A stretch of 64,000 nt of DNA, taken from positions 1-64,000 of the forward strand of contig JAJXVU010000004.1 in the NCBI GenBank assembly GCA_021781965.1, given 5' to 3'. Position 1 is the first letter of the stretch. Each line of letters begins with the position of its first letter. A program made the position numbers and the translations under genes. This stretch comes from Pseudomonadota bacterium. Lineage in GTDB: Bacteria > Pseudomonadota > Gammaproteobacteria > UBA1113. Positions 19,311 to 27,337 of the stretch are shown here, in pieces. The notes beneath the pieces are model-generated. The model made no database searches. It was given only the letters and a program-made list of their open reading frames with translations, and had not been told where the DNA came from.

Positions 19311-20285
19311 TCATTTATCTTTAATGGTATTCAAATGTAGTGGTCGTCTGGGAACCGAGGCTATATCATATGCTAAAAATGCCAAGATTAACTGAAAGCC
19401 TAATATCAATGGTAGTACAGATAGCATTACTGTTCCTAAGGGGGTTATTATTCCACTATGCGAAGAAAATAACCAATGATATAGCCCAAAGACAAATCCA
19501 AATATTAACATGCAGCCCCCCAAAGGAAGCTCAAATGAAGCCAAAGACATATCTCTTAAATAATAATTATAGAAAATTCTTTTACATAAATTTTTTAAAT
19601 GCTTAAATAAGAATTCACCTATAATCTTAGAAATTTTCAAATGACTCATTTCATTACCATATTTTGCATCCATCGGTATATCAATTACAACGGCCCGCAA
19701 AATATTAAGCTGAAAAAGCATATCCGTCTCAAAAAAGTAACGTTGGCTTATTTTATCGTACTGCAAGTGTCGCGCAATATCACTATGTATAGCTGTGTAG
19801 CCGTTAGTAGGGTCAAATAAATCCCAATATCCAGATGAAAGTTTAGTCATAAAAGAAAGCGCTGCATTACCTAATAGCCGTGCTTTAGGCATGGCTTGTA
19901 TTTTTCTAAGATCAAAAAAACGGTTTCCTTTAGTATAATCTGCTTGGCCATTTATAATAGGAGCAACAAAATCTAAAATTAAGCGCGGATCCATTTGCCC
20001 ATCACCATCTAATTTAATCATAATATCCATTTCTTCGGCAATTGCGGCTTTATAGCCTTCAATCACCGCTCCGCCAACACCTTTATTTTCTATATTTCGA
20101 ATGATAGTAATTCGCTTATCTTTGCAGTTCTCAGCAACAAAATCACCTGAATGATCTGGACAATTATCATCAATAATATAGATGCGGCTAATTTCCATAC
20201 CAATTTGATCAATAACCCCCAGAATATGTTCTTTGACTCTATAACAGGGGATAACGACAGCTATTCTAATTGTTGGATGGGTCAT
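19311..20285 (-). CDS. GT2 polyprenyl-phosphate glycosyltransferase (DPM1/GtrB/ArnC type)
   Basis: A 324-residue GT2 enzyme that should transfer a sugar from a nucleotide donor to undecaprenyl phosphate at the cytoplasmic face. Residues 1-235 are the GT-A domain: VVIPCYRVKEHI, IIDDNCPDHSG, then the metal-binding KLDGDGQMDP (DxD) and the later FFETDMLFQL. Two membrane helices follow at about 250-270 and 285-310, as in GtrB and ArnC. It is the first gene of the ten-gene minus-strand operon. The sugar is not predictable; with GDP-mannose and GDP-perosamine made next door, those are candidates. Confidence 0.88.
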   Translation of the reverse strand: MTHPTIRIAVVIPCYRVKEHILGVIDQIGMEISRIYIIDDNCPDHSGDFVAENCKDKRITIIRNIENKGVGGAVIEGYKAAIAEEMDIMIKLDGDGQMDPRLILDFVAPIINGQADYTKGNRFFDLRKIQAMPKARLLGNAALSFMTKLSSGYWDLFDPTNGYTAIHSDIARHLQYDKISQRYFFETDMLFQLNILRAVVIDIPMDAKYGNEMSHLKISKIIGEFLFKHLKNLCKRIFYNYYLRDMSLASFELPLGGCMLIFGFVFGLYHWLFSSHSGIITPLGTVMLSVLPLILGFQLILAFLAYDIASVPRRPLHLNTIKDK

Positions 20286-20757
20286 TTATGCAAAACCTTT
20301 TTAACTATCTAAATTTTATCACATATTTAGGGCCCATATCAAATAATGTAACCCTTTGAAATAAATGAAAGTTTCTTTAGGCGGTAAAGCTTACTGTCGA
20401 CTTCATTCCCTTTCTTATCACGGTTTTACGCACTAATTTTCATTAAGTTTATATAAGGCCCTAAGGATGGTTGTGTCATTCACCATTCTTTCTCTATATA
20501 TTTTGGTGGGCGCCCTTGGAGCTGAGCTAGAATAATACATTTTATTATCAATTCAGTTGATACAATTTCTATATTATATTTGTTGGTCTTTTGCTCCCAG
20601 GAGGCTAAAAAAGGGTCTGGCTACTCCAGTGTTGAGATTAATTATCTCGTGGGATAGTATAAATTTTTATTAAGGTCTGTTGACATTATTGCCTTCTAGA
20701 CTTTTCTGTTATACTAAGCTCTTGACAATTTGCTTATTACTTAAAACTTGGGACAAA
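20286..20757. promoter_or_regulatory. Divergent intergenic region with extended -10 promoter
   Basis: This gap separates the minus-strand polyprenyl-sugar operon from the plus-strand arabinose-type operon and must carry promoters for both. On the plus strand, TGT-TATACT at 20707-20715 fits an extended -10 box about 43 bases before the ATG at 20758. The TTGACA at 20680 is 24 bases away and so is not its -35. I saw no gene, repeat or clear terminator in the remainder. Confidence 0.45.
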
Positions 20758-22725
20758 ATGATAATGAATGTTAAACTATTTAATAGAACCAGTATATGGG
20801 TAGCACTCTTTTTTATAGTTGCTATTGTACTTGTTTTTGCAAGTCGATCCACCATTCTTTTAGACAATTTTGAAACAGGCGATGCCGCTGCAAACACACT
20901 ACTGATTCTTGATGCGAAGTCATTTCATTTGTGGGTAGGTAACTACTCCCGCATTGGGTTCAACCACCCTGGCCCAGCAATTTTATATGTTCTTGCAGCG
21001 GGTGAAGTATTGTTTTATGACTTAACCAATTTAGTTAAAGTACCTTTTTCTGGTCAACTAATTGCAGGCGTATTTTATAATGCATTTTGGATTTGTCTGC
21101 TAGGAAGCCTTTTTTTTCGCATGCTTTCATCTAAAACCTCAGCCACCTTAAGTTTTGTTGTATTTCTTTTTACAGTTTCGCTACTGAACCACCAATTTTT
21201 TACTTCTATTTGGTTCCCTTTCTTATATTTCTTTCCATTTGCAGTTGCTTTACTTTCTCTGGCAAGATTAGCTGAAGGTAAAACAGACTCAATGATATTT
21301 CTAGCACTTTCTTGCGGTTTTCTTATTAATGGGCATGTATGTTTCGTACCAGTATTAGGCATTATGTTTCTTGGAATTATAATCTATAATTTTATTTATA
21401 ATCACGACAGGCCTGAGTTGCGAATTTTTAGTTTCGTGTTTCTAGAAGAAAACAAGAAAAAGATTTTACTGTTTGCTGGCATTATTTTTATCTTCTTAAT
21501 CCCATTGATGATTACTACTATAAAAGAGTTTCCTGGTCCTATCCCACAATATATTCATTTTGGATCTCGTCATGCTGCAAATAACTTAATTCAATCTACT
21601 AATTATATTAGTACGTATTGGGGCGGCGTAGCCGCGATGCTTATTGGTATATTAGCATGTTGCTCTTTATTTTCTCAGCAAGATAAAAATAATCATTGGC
21701 TGCATGGTGTAGCCGCTGCTATATTATCTGCAACGGCTGCAGCTCTTTTCTATGCTAAATTTGGTGTAGATATGCTGGACATGCAATATATTGAGTACTT
21801 TTATTATGCAGCACCCGCCTTGCTTGCTGCAGCATTAACATCCACGCTATTTCAATACTCACAATTTAAAATACCTAAATTTATTTTTATCTTGCTAACC
21901 ATAGCAACTATACTTGGATTTTTTTATCAAATTAATGAAGGCCCTTATAAAGCGCCAACATCCAAAGAAAATTATGTTACAGATATTTATAACCAACTTA
22001 AAATACGAAAAAATAATCAACGAATTGTCCTGGACTTGGATAACTTAAGGGCTTGGGAAAAAGTCTGGGAAACCATTGTAGGCACAGAGGCTTATGCAAA
22101 AAGAACTGGCGACGATCTATTCTGCATTAATAAAAATTGGCACATCTTATTTACCAAGTATGCTCAGTGTAGCGCTGCAGAGCTTCGTTCTGGAAATCGC
22201 TATACTGTCACTGTCAAGGACAACTCAAAACAAACATTGTCTAAAGAAGATTTTCAAGCGGGCGGATTATTATTTATTCACTATGAGCCTCCCGTATTAA
22301 ATAGGCTTGGATATATTTCTATTCGAGATAACCCGAAAATTTTTAATAGTTATATCTTGGATAAAGGCTGGTCAACAACTGAATCAGATCTTGTTTGGTC
22401 AATAGGACACAACGCAAGTCTTAACCTAAACATTGCCCAAAGTGCCAAAGCAAAGTTAATCCATATTGATTTAGGGGCATTTTTACCTGATCAAAAGCAC
22501 CAACAAACCATTAAAATATTGATAGAGGGAAATGAAGTAAGCTCAGCCAATTTTACCTGGGATAATAATAGAAAAACAGTCGTAGTGCCGCTACAGGAGA
22601 AATCTGGAAATTTACATCTTACCATCCTAATTGAACACCCCCTATCTCCAAACCTCTTTGGGCCTTCACAAGATACGCGAGAGTTAGGAGTTTCTCTTTA
22701 CGGCCTCCAAGTAATCGAAAAATAA
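20758..22725 (+). CDS. GT-C type membrane glycosyltransferase with NHPGP motif
   Basis: A 655-residue membrane protein with about ten helices up to residue 410 and a soluble C-terminal domain of about 230 residues, probably periplasmic. After helix 1 comes an acidic loop (NFETGDAAANTLLILDA), then NYSRIGFNHPGPAILYVL. To my recollection, (F/W)xHPGP is a conserved motif of a GT-C-like family frequent in actinobacteria. A TTG at 20680 opens the frame further upstream, but the ATG at 20758 gives a clean N-terminus. It heads the operon that encodes the DprE1/DprE2-like enzymes, so a polyprenyl-phosphate arabinofuranose donor is a reasonable guess. Confidence 0.75.
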   Translation: MIMNVKLFNRTSIWVALFFIVAIVLVFASRSTILLDNFETGDAAANTLLILDAKSFHLWVGNYSRIGFNHPGPAILYVLAAGEVLFYDLTNLVKVPFSGQLIAGVFYNAFWICLLGSLFFRMLSSKTSATLSFVVFLFTVSLLNHQFFTSIWFPFLYFFPFAVALLSLARLAEGKTDSMIFLALSCGFLINGHVCFVPVLGIMFLGIIIYNFIYNHDRPELRIFSFVFLEENKKKILLFAGIIFIFLIPLMITTIKEFPGPIPQYIHFGSRHAANNLIQSTNYISTYWGGVAAMLIGILACCSLFSQQDKNNHWLHGVAAAILSATAAALFYAKFGVDMLDMQYIEYFYYAAPALLAAALTSTLFQYSQFKIPKFIFILLTIATILGFFYQINEGPYKAPTSKENYVTDIYNQLKIRKNNQRIVLDLDNLRAWEKVWETIVGTEAYAKRTGDDLFCINKNWHILFTKYAQCSAAELRSGNRYTVTVKDNSKQTLSKEDFQAGGLLFIHYEPPVLNRLGYISIRDNPKIFNSYILDKGWSTTESDLVWSIGHNASLNLNIAQSAKAKLIHIDLGAFLPDQKHQQTIKILIEGNEVSSANFTWDNNRKTVVVPLQEKSGNLHLTILIEHPLSPNLFGPSQDTRELGVSLYGLQVIEK

Positions 22726-22895
22726 ATAGAAAAGTTCCCTGCTTTATAGGGAAAATCCCAATCAAGCATATTTTGGTCATTTTTTGCACATTGATGCATA
22801 TACACGCCTCCGCTCTCTATGATATAATTCTATACACTTTTATATGCCCTAAAAGATAATGGCAAAAAACACCCCCATTTGTGAGATTTTGAACG

Positions 22896-24329
22896 ATGAA
22901 CACAATACCCTTAATTGTTGATCTAGACGGCACACTCATCCATACTGACATGTTACACGAATCTATGATCAGCGCTTTCCGTGAAAAACCACTGGTTAAT
23001 ACACTGAAAATGCCTCATTGGCTATCTAGAGGTAAAGCCTTTCTAAAACAACGGTTAGCCCAAAGTTCCAGCTTTAATGCCGCTTCTTTACCCTATAATA
23101 AAGGATTTTTAAGCTGGTTAAAGCAGCAGCATGCACAGGGACGTAAACTAATACTCTGTACTGCCTCCGATTATGTAATTGCTTCAGCAATCGCTGCATA
23201 CCTGAATATTTTTGACGAAGTCATGGCCAGCGATGGCTCTACTAATTTAGCACACAAACATAAAGCTGAAGCATTAACACGACGCTTTGGGCTTCATGGT
23301 TTTGATTACGCAGGAAATTCACGCGCTGATCTTCCAGTATGGTCTCAAGCCAGACACGCTATATTTGTGAATACACCCACTAAAATTATAAAAAAAGCAA
23401 GCGCTACCTGTAAAACAGAAAAAGTGTTTTCTTTCCCGTCTATAGAAACAAGTTCTTGGCAGCATACATTGCGTACCCATCAATGGTTGAAAAACATTCT
23501 CCTCTTTATACCTTTATTAGCCGCCCATAAAATGACTGACCTTCACGCATGGTCAGCACTTTTTTTTGCATTTATTTCTTTTAGCCTCTGTGCATCAGCA
23601 GTCTACATTGCTAATGATTTACTGGATTTAGACAATGACCGTCAGCACCCGCGTAAACATAAACGTCCTTTTGCCTCTGGGAAAGTTCCCATTTGGCTCG
23701 GGTTTATTTTATCGCCTTGCTTGTTACTCGCCAGTATTGCTTTCGGTACAATAGCTGGAACTACATTCATAATTTGCCTTGTCGCATATTTTATTCTAAC
23801 TTGCGCCTACTCTTTACGCTTGAAACGTTTGGTTATTGTAGATTGCCTTACGCTAGCAATTCTTTATACGCTGCGTATCATCGCCGGCGCAGCTGCTGTA
23901 GAAATAACTCTCTCTTTTTGGCTGCTTGCTTTTTCTATATTCTTATTTTTATCTTTGGCTTTTGTTAAACGCTACGCTGAACTATGGTCACAAAAATTAA
24001 TGCATCAAGAAAAATTGCATGGCCGTGGCTATCACACCACCGATGCCCCCCTTATACAAATCTTTGGTATCAGTGCAGCTTATGTCAGCGTACTAGTATT
24101 AGCTCTGTATATTAACAGTGATGCAGTTAGATTCTTATATCGCACTCCAGATGTCATTTGGGGGGTGGTACCCTTACTATTATTTTGGACTAACTGGATG
24201 TGGTTACGTGCACATCGAGGTGAAATGCACGATGATCCACTTGTTTTTGCTGTTAAAGATAAAGCCAGTTTACTGACGGGATTTCTCTTCGTGCTAGTCC
24301 TTGTTTTAGGCACGGTAAGATGGTCATGA
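22896..24329 (+). CDS. HAD phosphatase fused to UbiA prenyltransferase (polyprenyl-P phosphoribosyltransferase type)
   Basis: A 477-residue two-domain protein. Residues 1-180 form a HAD phosphatase with motif I VDLDGTLIHTD, motif II LCTAS, the motif III lysine in HKHKAEAL and an acidic motif IV (GNSRADLPVW). Residues 190-477 form a UbiA-family membrane domain with about eight helices, the prenyl-diphosphate motif NDLLDLDNDRQHPRKHKRPF and a second Asp-rich loop near VKRYAEL. That wording matches decaprenyl-phosphate phosphoribosyltransferase (Rv3806c type), which joins PRPP to a polyprenyl phosphate. The HAD domain could remove the 5-phosphate. It is translationally coupled to the DprE1-like gene downstream. 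Confidence 0.88.
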   Translation: MNTIPLIVDLDGTLIHTDMLHESMISAFREKPLVNTLKMPHWLSRGKAFLKQRLAQSSSFNAASLPYNKGFLSWLKQQHAQGRKLILCTASDYVIASAIAAYLNIFDEVMASDGSTNLAHKHKAEALTRRFGLHGFDYAGNSRADLPVWSQARHAIFVNTPTKIIKKASATCKTEKVFSFPSIETSSWQHTLRTHQWLKNILLFIPLLAAHKMTDLHAWSALFFAFISFSLCASAVYIANDLLDLDNDRQHPRKHKRPFASGKVPIWLGFILSPCLLLASIAFGTIAGTTFIICLVAYFILTCAYSLRLKRLVIVDCLTLAILYTLRIIAGAAAVEITLSFWLLAFSIFLFLSLAFVKRYAELWSQKLMHQEKLHGRGYHTTDAPLIQIFGISAAYVSVLVLALYINSDAVRFLYRTPDVIWGVVPLLLFWTNWMWLRAHRGEMHDDPLVFAVKDKASLLTGFLFVLVLVLGTVRWS

Positions 24330-25618
24330 CAAAAGTATATTCCTGGGGTCGCTTAAATGCATTTGAACATGAGGTAATTGACTTATCTACTTCCCTATTG
24401 CCCCATGCATTAAAACATCCAAAATCTGGACTGGCATATGGCATGGGTCGTAGTTACGGTGATGTCTGCCTCAATCCAGATGGCATTTTATGGAATGCAC
24501 GTACGCTGAATCATTTCAAACATTTTGATGCACAAACAGGAATTTTAAGTTGTGAGGCAGGCGTATTAATAGCAGATATTCAACGGCTGATGGTTCCTAA
24601 AGGGTGGATGTTGGCCGTTACTCCGGGAACGCAATCGATAACCGTTGGCGGTGCTATTGCCAATGATATCCATGGTAAAAATCATCATCGTTACGGCTCG
24701 TTTGGCGATCATGTTTTAGCCTTCGATTTATTGCGTACCGATGGCACATCTATTCATTGCCGCCCGCAAGAACAAAGCGATTGGTTTACAGCCACTGTGG
24801 GTGGCATGGGATTAACCGGCATTATTACTACTGTACATTTACAACTACGCACCGTACCGGGCCCTTGGTTTAATAGTGAAACGCTTGTCTATCAGTCATT
24901 AGAAGAATTTTTTGAACTCGCCGACGGTTCTGAAGATAATTGGGAATATACCGTCTCTTGGATAGATTGTTTTTCCAAGCACAAAGGGCGCGGTCTGTTC
25001 ATGCGCGCTAACCACCACCAAGATGATCGTTTTATATCTCAAAAAAAGAAATTAAAAATACCCTTTACACCGCCTTTTTCTTTAATTAATCGGTATTCTT
25101 TACCTCTTTTCAATGCATTGTACTATTATTTAAACGCCGCAAATTCTGGCAAAAAAATATCTCATTATGAATCTTTCCTGTATCCTCTAGATCATATCTC
25201 CGAATGGAACCGTCTTTATGGACCTAAAGGTTTTTTTCAATATCAATGCGTACTGCCGCGCTCTACGGGTGTAGAAACTGTCAAAAGTATATTAAATGAA
25301 ATTGCTCGTTCTGGAGAAGGTTCTTTCTTAAATGTGTTAAAGACTTTTGGCGATCGAAAAGCGCCAGGCATGATGAGTTTTCCACAATCCGGTGTTACCT
25401 TAGCGCTTGATTTTCCAAATAAAGGAATCCGTACATTGCAATTATTGACCAGGCTTGATAGCATCGTGCGAGAAGCAGAAGGGCGCCTATATATGGCCAA
25501 AGATGCGCGTATGCCTAAAGACTTGTTCTACTCAGGCTATCCGCGTTTAGCAGAATTTTTACAATATCGCGATCCAGGCATTAGTTCAGCCCTATCGCGA
25601 CGCTTAATAGGGGATTAA
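24320..25618 (+). CDS. dprE1: DprE1-like FAD oxidase (polyprenyl-phosphoryl-ribofuranose 2-oxidase)
   Basis: Oxidises the 2-OH of polyprenyl-phosphoryl-beta-D-ribose to the keto sugar, first half of the epimerisation to D-arabinose. It is a VAO-type flavoprotein. The FAD domain shows YGMGRSYGDVCLNPDG near 42 and VGGAIANDIHGKNHHRYGSFG near 115. The substrate domain shows QYQCVLPRSTG, FLNVLKTFG and YMAKDAR, matching DprE1 regions that hold the catalytic Lys. The position of the M. tuberculosis drug-target Cys387 (NICVDFP) aligns with Ala here (TLALDFP). It overlaps the HAD-UbiA gene; the ATG at 24326, making an ATGA overlap, is an equally good start. Confidence 0.88.
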   Translation: MVMTKVYSWGRLNAFEHEVIDLSTSLLPHALKHPKSGLAYGMGRSYGDVCLNPDGILWNARTLNHFKHFDAQTGILSCEAGVLIADIQRLMVPKGWMLAVTPGTQSITVGGAIANDIHGKNHHRYGSFGDHVLAFDLLRTDGTSIHCRPQEQSDWFTATVGGMGLTGIITTVHLQLRTVPGPWFNSETLVYQSLEEFFELADGSEDNWEYTVSWIDCFSKHKGRGLFMRANHHQDDRFISQKKKLKIPFTPPFSLINRYSLPLFNALYYYLNAANSGKKISHYESFLYPLDHISEWNRLYGPKGFFQYQCVLPRSTGVETVKSILNEIARSGEGSFLNVLKTFGDRKAPGMMSFPQSGVTLALDFPNKGIRTLQLLTRLDSIVREAEGRLYMAKDARMPKDLFYSGYPRLAEFLQYRDPGISSALSRRLIGD

Positions 25619-25622
25619 TCAT

Positions 25623-26375
25623 TTGACTAATAAAACTAGAATCGTTATCGTGGGAGCTACTTCAGGCATTGCTGAACATTGTGCGCGTCTTTGGGTTTTG
25701 GAGAAAGAGGTAGAATTAATCTTAATTGGGCGTAACCAGAAGAAAATGCAAGCTATCGCTGACGATTTGCGGGTACGTGGTCCACACGCAGAAATCCAAG
25801 TAATTGAGGCAAATTTTACTGATCCTAAAACCATTGCTTCATTAGCCGATACTATCGCCAGCCAAGGCAAAATAGATCGCGTCCTGATTGCACACGGTGT
25901 TTTGCCCAAACAAGAAGAATGCCAGCAGAACTTAACTGTGTGTTACAACACATTGATGATCAACGCAATTTCACCTATTTTATTTGCCGAAGCTTTTATA
26001 AGTCATTTGGAAAAAAGTAATCATGGCACATTGGCTATTATCGGTTCAGTAGCCGGCGATAGAGGGCGAAAATCTATTTATACTTATGGTTCTACCAAGG
26101 CTTTAGTTGAGCATTATGTGAAAGGTTTACAACACCGTTTGGCACGCTCATCGATAAAAATTGTTCTCATTAAACCGGGGCCTACAGATACTGCCATGAC
26201 TGCACACCTCAAAGCAAACGGGGCCAAGTTAGCTGATGTGGATATGGTTGCCGCAGAGTGTGTACGCGCCATAGCTTGCGGTAAACCGTTCATCTACACC
26301 CCTGCTAAATGGCGTTTGATTATGGGGATCATTAGGCATTTACCCAATTTTATCTTTAAGAAATTAGATATTTAA
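25623..26375 (+). CDS. dprE2: DprE2-like short-chain reductase (keto-ribofuranose to arabinofuranose)
   Basis: A 250-residue classical SDR that would reduce the DprE1 product to polyprenyl-phosphoryl-D-arabinofuranose. The Rossmann motif is VGATSGIAEHCARLW, NAG is replaced by AHG (VLIAHGVLP), and the active site is GSVAGDRGRKSIYTYGSTKA (Ser, Tyr-x3-Lys), where GDRGR is the DprE2 hallmark. The start is a TTG, supported by AGGGG about ten bases upstream and by tight spacing (4 bases) from the DprE1-like stop. The C-terminus (MGIIRHLPNFIFKKL) is amphipathic, as in DprE2. Confidence 0.88.
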   Translation: MTNKTRIVIVGATSGIAEHCARLWVLEKEVELILIGRNQKKMQAIADDLRVRGPHAEIQVIEANFTDPKTIASLADTIASQGKIDRVLIAHGVLPKQEECQQNLTVCYNTLMINAISPILFAEAFISHLEKSNHGTLAIIGSVAGDRGRKSIYTYGSTKALVEHYVKGLQHRLARSSIKIVLIKPGPTDTAMTAHLKANGAKLADVDMVAAECVRAIACGKPFIYTPAKWRLIMGIIRHLPNFIFKKLDI

Positions 26376-26396
26376 TATTTACCTTAGGTGAAATGT

Positions 26397-27335
26397 ATGG
26401 AAAATAAAAAAATAGTCATTCCTGGCGGCGCAGGCTTAGTAGGTCAAAATTTAGTTGCTCAATTTAAAAAATCAGGCTATCGAAATTTAGTGGTTATTGA
26501 TAAACATAAAGCTAATCTGGCCATATTAAGAAAGTTGCATTCAGATATTGTTATAGAACAAGCTGATTTAGCAGAACCAGGTCAGTGGGAAGCACATTTT
26601 AAAGATGCCGATACAGTGATTATGTTACAAGCACAAATTGGCGCACCTACACTTAACCCTTTTGTACGCAATAACATAGAAACGACAAAACGTATCTTAG
26701 AGCTGATTAAACAATACAATGTACCTTATACCGTACACATCAGTTCATCTGTGGTAGAGTCCATTGCGGATGATTACTATACACAAACCAAAAAACAGCA
26801 AGAAGATTTGGTATTAGCCAGCGGTATATCTTGTATTATTCTACGCCCTACACTGATGTTCGGCTGGTTCGATCGTAAGCATTTAGGCTGGTTATCGCGG
26901 CTGATGAGAAGGATCCCCATATTTCCTATCCCTGGGAATGGTCGTTTCATGCGCCAACCCTTATATGCCAATGACTTTTGCCGTATTATCGTTAGCTGTG
27001 TGCAGAGTAAAATGCGAGATAAAGTGTTCAATATCACGGGCTTAGAAAAAATAGATTACATTGATATGATTCGAACAATAAAAAAGGAGGTCAATGCCAA
27101 AACCATAATTCTCTCTATTCCATACCATTTGTTTTATATTTTATTAAAAGTTTGGGCTTTGTTTGACAAGAACCCACCCTTTACCGCGCAACAGCTAAAA
27201 GCATTAGTTGCTCATGATGAATTTGAAGTGATAGATTGGCCACATATTTTTAATGTAGAATCCACACCGTTTCAGCAAGCCATTCATGAGACCTTCAATG
27301 ACCCTATTTATTCTAAAATTGTAATGGAGTTTTAA
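26397..27335 (+). CDS. NAD-dependent sugar epimerase/dehydratase
   Basis: A 312-residue extended SDR. The N-terminal cofactor motif is GGAGLVGQNLVAQF, an unusual TVIMLQAQIG occupies the place of the LAA motif, SSSVVES is the Ser region, and Tyr-x3-Lys is YTQTKKQ. The substrate end has RPTLMFGWFDRKH. I chose the ATG at 26397 because AGGTG lies 6 bases upstream; a GTG at 26388 is in frame. The substrate is unknown. Next to a UGM-like flavoprotein and a GtrA flippase it probably modifies a nucleotide or lipid-linked sugar. Confidence 0.8.
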   Translation: MENKKIVIPGGAGLVGQNLVAQFKKSGYRNLVVIDKHKANLAILRKLHSDIVIEQADLAEPGQWEAHFKDADTVIMLQAQIGAPTLNPFVRNNIETTKRILELIKQYNVPYTVHISSSVVESIADDYYTQTKKQQEDLVLASGISCIILRPTLMFGWFDRKHLGWLSRLMRRIPIFPIPGNGRFMRQPLYANDFCRIIVSCVQSKMRDKVFNITGLEKIDYIDMIRTIKKEVNAKTIILSIPYHLFYILLKVWALFDKNPPFTAQQLKALVAHDEFEVIDWPHIFNVESTPFQQAIHETFNDPIYSKIVMEF

Positions 27336-27337
27336 GC

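Noticed and set aside
20680-20757. 26-codon N-terminal extension of the GT-C gene from a TTG at 20680
   Set aside because: No ribosome-binding site precedes it, and a plausible extended -10 promoter (20707-20715) lies within it; the ATG at 20758 gives a normal membrane-protein start.
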